DNA of 9,736 nucleotides from an uncultured Nitrososphaerota archaeon (lineage in GTDB: Bacteria > Bacillota > Clostridia > Oscillospirales > Ruminococcaceae). Position numbers and translations under genes: made by a program. The DNA is taken from contig CAKXAF010000024.1 of the NCBI GenBank assembly GCA_934869045.1, forward strand, positions 1 through 9,736, given 5' to 3'. This document shows positions 6,382 through 9,736 of the stretch, one piece after another; positions within the stretch are counted from its first letter, which is position 1, and each line of letters starts with the position of its first letter. Under the pieces are notes generated by a model, which worked only from the letters and a program-made list of their open reading frames with translations, had not been told where the DNA came from and did no database searches.

Positions 6382-7371
6382 TCAGCTGGCTGCTCCTTCA
6401 TCCTCCATTGCCAGCAGAGCGCACCCGTAGGCTGCGTCCTCCCGACATTCCTGAAGGGAGAGGCCCGGCGCTTCCCGAGCCAGATACGCGGCCAGCTCCC
6501 GCCGCAGGGGCCCGGAATGCACCGCCATGCCCCCGGAGCAGACGCAGGGTGTGCCCTGCATACGGTCAAGCCCCACAGCGGAGGCAGCCGCTCCCGCCAT
6601 CCGGCCAAGCTCTTCCGCCGCATTTCGGAGGATCCTCTGTGCAGAGATGTCCCCTTTATTATAGGCAATATCGCAGAGAAAAGCAAGAGAGGCCAGCTCA
6701 GATTTGCCTTTTCCGCTGTGATAGACGTAGTTCACCACGTCCATCGGCCCGGATACCCCCAAATGTTCCAGCACCAGACCGGTCAGCAGTGTTTCCGGCC
6801 CCCTCTTGTCGTAGGCTTCCAGAACTGCCCGAAGCATCGCCGCCGAAACCGCATACCCGCTCCCCTCGTCTCCGAGGATATGCCCCCATCCGCCGGTCCG
6901 CCAGATTTCTCCTGCGGCATTGCGCGCCAGACAGATGGAGCCCGTCCCGGCAATGAGGATGACGCCGCAGCCGGTCAGAGTCCCTCCGTACAGCGCGGGA
7001 AGCGCATCGTTGGTCACCTGCACCGGTACGCCGGGAAGCATTCCCTCCAGCATCGTGCGCAGAGCCTCCCGGGCCAAAGGGCTGCCCGCCCCGGCGGTAC
7101 CGAGGCACAGCCCCGCACAATCCGCCGGGTCCAGCCCGCTGTCCGCAAAAAAAACCGTCAGCAGTCTGGAAAGGTTTTCCTCCACCTGCCCGCGGGGAAG
7201 GGCGGTCAGATTGCTTGCTCCTCCCCATGCCTCTCCCACCGCAGTACGTCTCCGTGTAAGTGCTTTCAAGTGTGTTTTTGTCCCGCCGCCGTCAATACCG
7301 ATCACATACTGCAGTGGAACCGCCGCCTTTCTTTTCCGGCAGAGCTGCCGGACATATTTTTGGCATGCCAT
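6382..7371 (-). CDS. BadF/BadG/BcrA/BcrD-type amino-sugar kinase (GlcNAc and/or MurNAc kinase)
   Basis: A 329-residue ASKHA-fold ATP-dependent sugar kinase. Visible signatures are the phosphate-1 loop GIDGGGTKT (25-33), VTNDA (119-123, D122 the expected catalytic base), the adenosine-side AGTGS (141-145), GGWGHILGDEGSGY (160-173), typical of GlcNAc kinases of this family, and CSGGMA (278-283). MurK of Clostridium acetobutylicum, from the same family, phosphorylates both MurNAc and GlcNAc. Placement 20 nt behind murQ makes MurNAc kinase activity likely here (inference), supplying the etherase's substrate without a PTS. The start is uncertain: the ATG at 7371 adds about 20 unusual basic residues (KYVRQLCRKRKAA) and has a poor ribosome site. 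The family normally begins a few residues before IGIDGGGTK, so a non-ATG start near 7305-7314 (GTG or CTG) is possible. Confidence 0.88.
   Translation of the reverse strand: MACQKYVRQLCRKRKAAVPLQYVIGIDGGGTKTHLKALTRRRTAVGEAWGGASNLTALPRGQVEENLSRLLTVFFADSGLDPADCAGLCLGTAGAGSPLAREALRTMLEGMLPGVPVQVTNDALPALYGGTLTGCGVILIAGTGSICLARNAAGEIWRTGGWGHILGDEGSGYAVSAAMLRAVLEAYDKRGPETLLTGLVLEHLGVSGPMDVVNYVYHSGKGKSELASLAFLCDIAYNKGDISAQRILRNAAEELGRMAGAAASAVGLDRMQGTPCVCSGGMAVHSGPLRRELAAYLAREAPGLSLQECREDAAYGCALLAMEDEGAAS
7336..7351. repeat. 16-bp inverted repeat at the 5' end of the kinase gene
   Basis: Arms CCGGCAG and CTGCCGG (7 bp each) flank a 2-base centre. It lies just inside the annotated kinase start, in the doubtful N-terminal extension. 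If the kinase really begins near 7305-7314 the repeat is in the murQ-kinase leader, and could be an operator or a small RNA hairpin just ahead of the purine-rich GAAAGG at 7326-7331. The function is not shown. Confidence 0.3.
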
Positions 7372-7391
7372 GGGTTCGCCGGATCAAAAGC

Positions 7392-8363
7392 TTATCCCTT
7401 CGCCGCCGGAAAGGCGGCAGAGCAGGCAGTCTTGCGCCCCGATCCTTCCCGTTTTGCCGCAGGCCCTAACGGTTCCGTCAAAGCTCTCCGGATAATCCCG
7501 CCGTTTTCCGCCAGCGCCCTTTCCGCCTCCGGGAGCGTACAGCCCGCCAACAGCATCAAAAGCGCCGGCTTGGTCCTTCCCCCGGCCTGAGCCAAGGCGG
7601 ACTCGGCCTCGGCCCGGCTCACGTCCGCCGCCGCCATCACGATCCGAACGGTGCGGTCTTTCAGCTTCTGATTGGTCGGCGTCAGATCCACCATCAAATT
7701 GTGGTAGGTCTTTCCCAGCCGGATCATCGACGCGGTGGTCAGCATGTTCAGCACCATCTTCTGAGCTGTACCGGCTTTCATCCGGGTGCTGCCCATAATG
7801 GCTTCCGGTCCGACCACCGGCAGGATGGAGATATCCGCTTCACTGGAAAGCTCCGCCGGATCGGTGTTGCAGACCGCGATGGTCACCGCCCCGGCCCGCC
7901 GCGCTTCACGAAGCGCCGCCCGAACATAGGGGGCGTGCCCGCTGGCTGTGATTCCCACCACGGTGTCCAGCCCGCTGACCCGGTTTTTCCGGATGTCCCG
8001 GCGGCCTTCCTCCTCCCGGTCTTCCGCGCCCTCCACAGCCGTACGGAGGGCGGAATCCCCGCCCGCGATGATACCCACCACCATGGCGGGGTCCGTCCCA
8101 TAGGTGGGCGGACACTCCGAGGCATCCAGTACTCCCAGCCGTCCGCTGGTTCCCGCGCCAATGTATAAGAGTCTGCCACCGCGTTGGAGCCGTTCGGTAA
8201 TCCGATCCACCGCCTGTGCGATCTGCGGAAGGACTTTTTCCACCGCCGCAGCGACTTTCTGATCCTCCCGGTTGATCAACGTCACAATTTCCGCAGAGGA
8301 GCACAGATCGATATGAAACGTATCCGCATTTATCTGTTCGGTTGAGAGTTGATTGTAATTCAT
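7392..8363 (-). CDS. murQ: N-acetylmuramic acid 6-phosphate etherase MurQ
   Basis: A 323-residue SIS-domain enzyme that cleaves the lactyl ether of MurNAc-6-P, giving GlcNAc-6-P and D-lactate in the cytoplasm during peptidoglycan sugar salvage. It opens with LSTEQINADT (6-15) and LINREDQKV (29-37), family hallmarks. The SIS core has YIGAGTSGRLGVLDASECPP (67-86). E83 (ASEC) and E114 (EGAED) fall at the same positions as the catalytic Glu83 and Glu114 of E. coli MurQ. GSTRMKAGTAQKMVLNM (around 200) and a C-terminal UBA-like helical part follow. The ATG at 8363 has AAGGGG at 8372-8377, spacing 8. The family is usually about 300 residues; the last 20 or so here (KREGSGRKTACSAA...) look like an unconserved tail. 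It lies 39 nt after the glycosidase-like gene and 20 nt before the kinase, an operon arrangement. Confidence 0.96.
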   Translation of the reverse strand: MNYNQLSTEQINADTFHIDLCSSAEIVTLINREDQKVAAAVEKVLPQIAQAVDRITERLQRGGRLLYIGAGTSGRLGVLDASECPPTYGTDPAMVVGIIAGGDSALRTAVEGAEDREEEGRRDIRKNRVSGLDTVVGITASGHAPYVRAALREARRAGAVTIAVCNTDPAELSSEADISILPVVGPEAIMGSTRMKAGTAQKMVLNMLTTASMIRLGKTYHNLMVDLTPTNQKLKDRTVRIVMAAADVSRAEAESALAQAGGRTKPALLMLLAGCTLPEAERALAENGGIIRRALTEPLGPAAKREGSGRKTACSAAFPAAKG

Positions 8364-8402
8364 AACAGTTACCCCTTACTGCGAAATCAAGTCTTTCTTT
8401 CC

Positions 8403-9736
8403 TTACGCTGGGAGAATCCGTACCAGCGCCAGCGGCGCCTGCGGCAGCTCTATCTGCAGAACGCCGCCCTCCATTCTCCAGGCGCAGGGAACTTCCTCCA
8501 CGCTGCCTTTTCCCGCTGTATAAGCTGTCACCGCAGCTGGAGCGCCGCAGCAAACTGCGGCTGTAGCCGCTTCCTCCCGGCCCTTTTCCCGGGCGCAGGC
8601 CAGAAGCAGTCCCTCCGGAAGGTCGAACCGTTTGACCAGCGCCGATCCGTCCGCTTCCACGCCATCGCTGTCCCGGAACCTTCCTCTCCCAAACGCTGAA
8701 AGCCAGAAGCTCCGCAGGGTGATCATATCTTTCAGGTATGCATACTGCTCCGGATCCCGGGTAAAGGTGTTGTCGTCTACCAGATCGTAAATCCAGTAGT
8801 AGAACCCCGCTGTAAAGGCCCGGTTCAGAATTGCTGTGGATGCCTGCCCAACGTGTACCGGCCGCATGGCCATATTTTTCTCAGGATAGAGCATATCCAC
8901 CAGAATTTGCTCCGGATAGGTGTACTGATAAAGCTCCGGGAACGCCCCGATGTGGTGATACATAAAAGTGGAGATCAGCTGTCCGGATGAAAACCCGCCA
9001 TAAGAATCCGACACGCCTTCGTGGATGATGCTCATAGGCGCTCCCGGCGCGGCTTCCTCCCGCCGTCGGATAATGGCGTCCAGCAGCGCCTGATACCCCC
9101 GATTCCAACGATCCCGCTCATGCCCGTGAGCCTTGTTGCAGCAAAGGCCGGGCGGCGCCATGGCCAGCTGATCCAGATAAACCCCGTCCACGCCGATTTC
9201 TTCGGTGATAACCCGCAGGGTTTCCCGCATCTTCTCCTGCCAGCCGGCGGTGTTGATGCACATGGCGGCGAACCGGATATCTTGGTTTCCGTAGCACTCA
9301 ATGTGCTCGGTCCCGTCTCCGCGGACGATCACATTGTCCTGGATAAACTCCCGCAGTTCCGGATATTTGACGTTGGCCAGCCGGGAATTGATGTAAAAGC
9401 AGACGTGGCCGCCCCGGTCCGTCACCTTCCGGATCCCGTCCCGCAGTTCCTCCGGAGTGCCCATGTCCCCGTCCGGCACATAGGCCGGGAACCCGTGGTC
9501 AAAGCCGTCCCGATGCCACCCGGCCAGCAGCAGATGGTTGATGCCCAGCTCCCGCGCCTCGTCCAGAAGCCGGGGGATGTCCGCATACCGGTGGACCACT
9601 CCCCCGTTCTGATACTTGAAATCGTAGTGAGCCATAAGTCCCGGACTTTTTTCGAACCAGTCCGGACGAGCCGGCGGCACGACCTCGCCATGCTGTTCCC
9701 GAAAGGCCCGGTAGATCCGAGCCCCCCGGTGCCAAT
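8403..9736 (-). CDS. Uncharacterised TIM-barrel glycosidase-like protein (DUF6259-like), 5'-truncated by the window
   Basis: The frame runs open to the right edge: 18 further codons (beginning WHRGARIYRAFREQHG) precede the GTG at 9680, and they read like the usual linker into the barrel, so the true start lies outside. About 443 residues are visible. The barrel includes LLLAGWHRDGFDHGFP, GGHVCFYINSR, GVDGVYLDQLAMAPP (Asp codon 9171-9173), a Cys/His-rich CCNKAHGHE segment and IIHEGVSDSYGG (Glu codon 9018-9020). That Asp and Glu are candidate catalytic residues, by position at barrel strand ends. A beta-sandwich-like C-terminal domain ends the protein. From memory this pattern belongs to the DUF6259 group, which resembles glycoside hydrolases but has no established activity to my knowledge. 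Location in the cell is unknown since the N-terminus is missing. Context suggests it acts on an amino-sugar-containing glycan. Confidence 0.75.
   Translation of the reverse strand, partial: WHRGARIYRAFREQHGEVVPPARPDWFEKSPGLMAHYDFKYQNGGVVHRYADIPRLLDEARELGINHLLLAGWHRDGFDHGFPAYVPDGDMGTPEELRDGIRKVTDRGGHVCFYINSRLANVKYPELREFIQDNVIVRGDGTEHIECYGNQDIRFAAMCINTAGWQEKMRETLRVITEEIGVDGVYLDQLAMAPPGLCCNKAHGHERDRWNRGYQALLDAIIRRREEAAPGAPMSIIHEGVSDSYGGFSSGQLISTFMYHHIGAFPELYQYTYPEQILVDMLYPEKNMAMRPVHVGQASTAILNRAFTAGFYYWIYDLVDDNTFTRDPEQYAYLKDMITLRSFWLSAFGRGRFRDSDGVEADGSALVKRFDLPEGLLLACAREKGREEAATAAVCCGAPAAVTAYTAGKGSVEEVPCAWRMEGGVLQIELPQAPLALVRILPA

Noticed and set aside
7402..7418. GCCGCC-GGAAA-GGCGGC hairpin in the last codons of murQ, as a terminator
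   Set aside because: The stem is perfect but only 6 bp. On the minus strand no T-run follows, and the kinase gene begins close behind, so termination is unlikely.
6220..7590. Plus-strand open frame (456 codons) opposite the kinase and the end of murQ
   Set aside because: The product is Pro/Arg/Ser-rich without domains. It is an effect of GC-rich codon use on the opposite strand of genes with unambiguous motifs.
8364..8402. Possible promoter (TTGATT then TGTTAT, 17-bp spacing) in the gap before murQ
   Set aside because: The supposed -10 runs into the murQ start codon, so the transcript would start inside the gene and lose its ribosome binding site.

Overview
All seven genes lie on the minus strand and read from high to low coordinates. 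The window looks like the chromosome of a Gram-positive, probably Clostridia-class anaerobe; an Oscillospiraceae-like gut bacterium is my guess, not a demonstrated placement. The reasons are a membrane-anchored LysM-G5-M23 cell-wall hydrolase of the Firmicutes type, a BadF-type amino-sugar kinase paired with MurQ, strong purine-rich Shine-Dalgarno sequences, and high-GC coding DNA with an AT-rich regulatory gap.

Layout in transcription order. (1) From the right edge to 8403 is the 3' part of a large uncharacterised TIM-barrel, glycosidase-like protein (DUF6259-like). Its reading frame stays open to the last base, so its N-terminus lies outside the window. (2) 8363-7392 is murQ, MurNAc-6-phosphate etherase. 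(3) 7371-6382 is a BadF/BadG/BcrA/BcrD-type GlcNAc/MurNAc kinase. (4) After 185 nt without a gene, which hold two short inverted repeats, comes an RpiR/MurR-type regulator with a SIS domain (6196-5333). (5) 5301-3181 is a cytoplasmic, divergent GH42-like glycosidase. (6) 3163-2069 is hemW, the radical-SAM haem chaperone, only 17 nt behind the glycosidase. (7) After a 220-nt AT-rich gap with a good extended -10 promoter and a match to the WalR (YycF) box comes the LysM-G5-M23 peptidase (1848-61), closed by an intrinsic terminator at 7-39.

Genes 1-5 read as one amino-sugar/glycan catabolic cluster. Two glycosidase-like proteins would release sugars, the kinase would make MurNAc-6-P and/or GlcNAc-6-P, MurQ would remove the lactyl ether, and the SIS-domain regulator would sense a sugar phosphate. 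The usual partners are not in the window: no NagZ, MurP-type PTS, NagA/NagB or transporter. The two glycosidase-like genes are from poorly described families, so the natural substrate is open. hemW and the peptidase look like housekeeping genes. The peptidase has its own promoter, and its candidate WalR site suggests cell-wall-stress control independent of the sugar operon.

No RNA genes, mobile elements, CRISPR arrays or long repeats are visible. No gap without a gene exceeds 300 bases.
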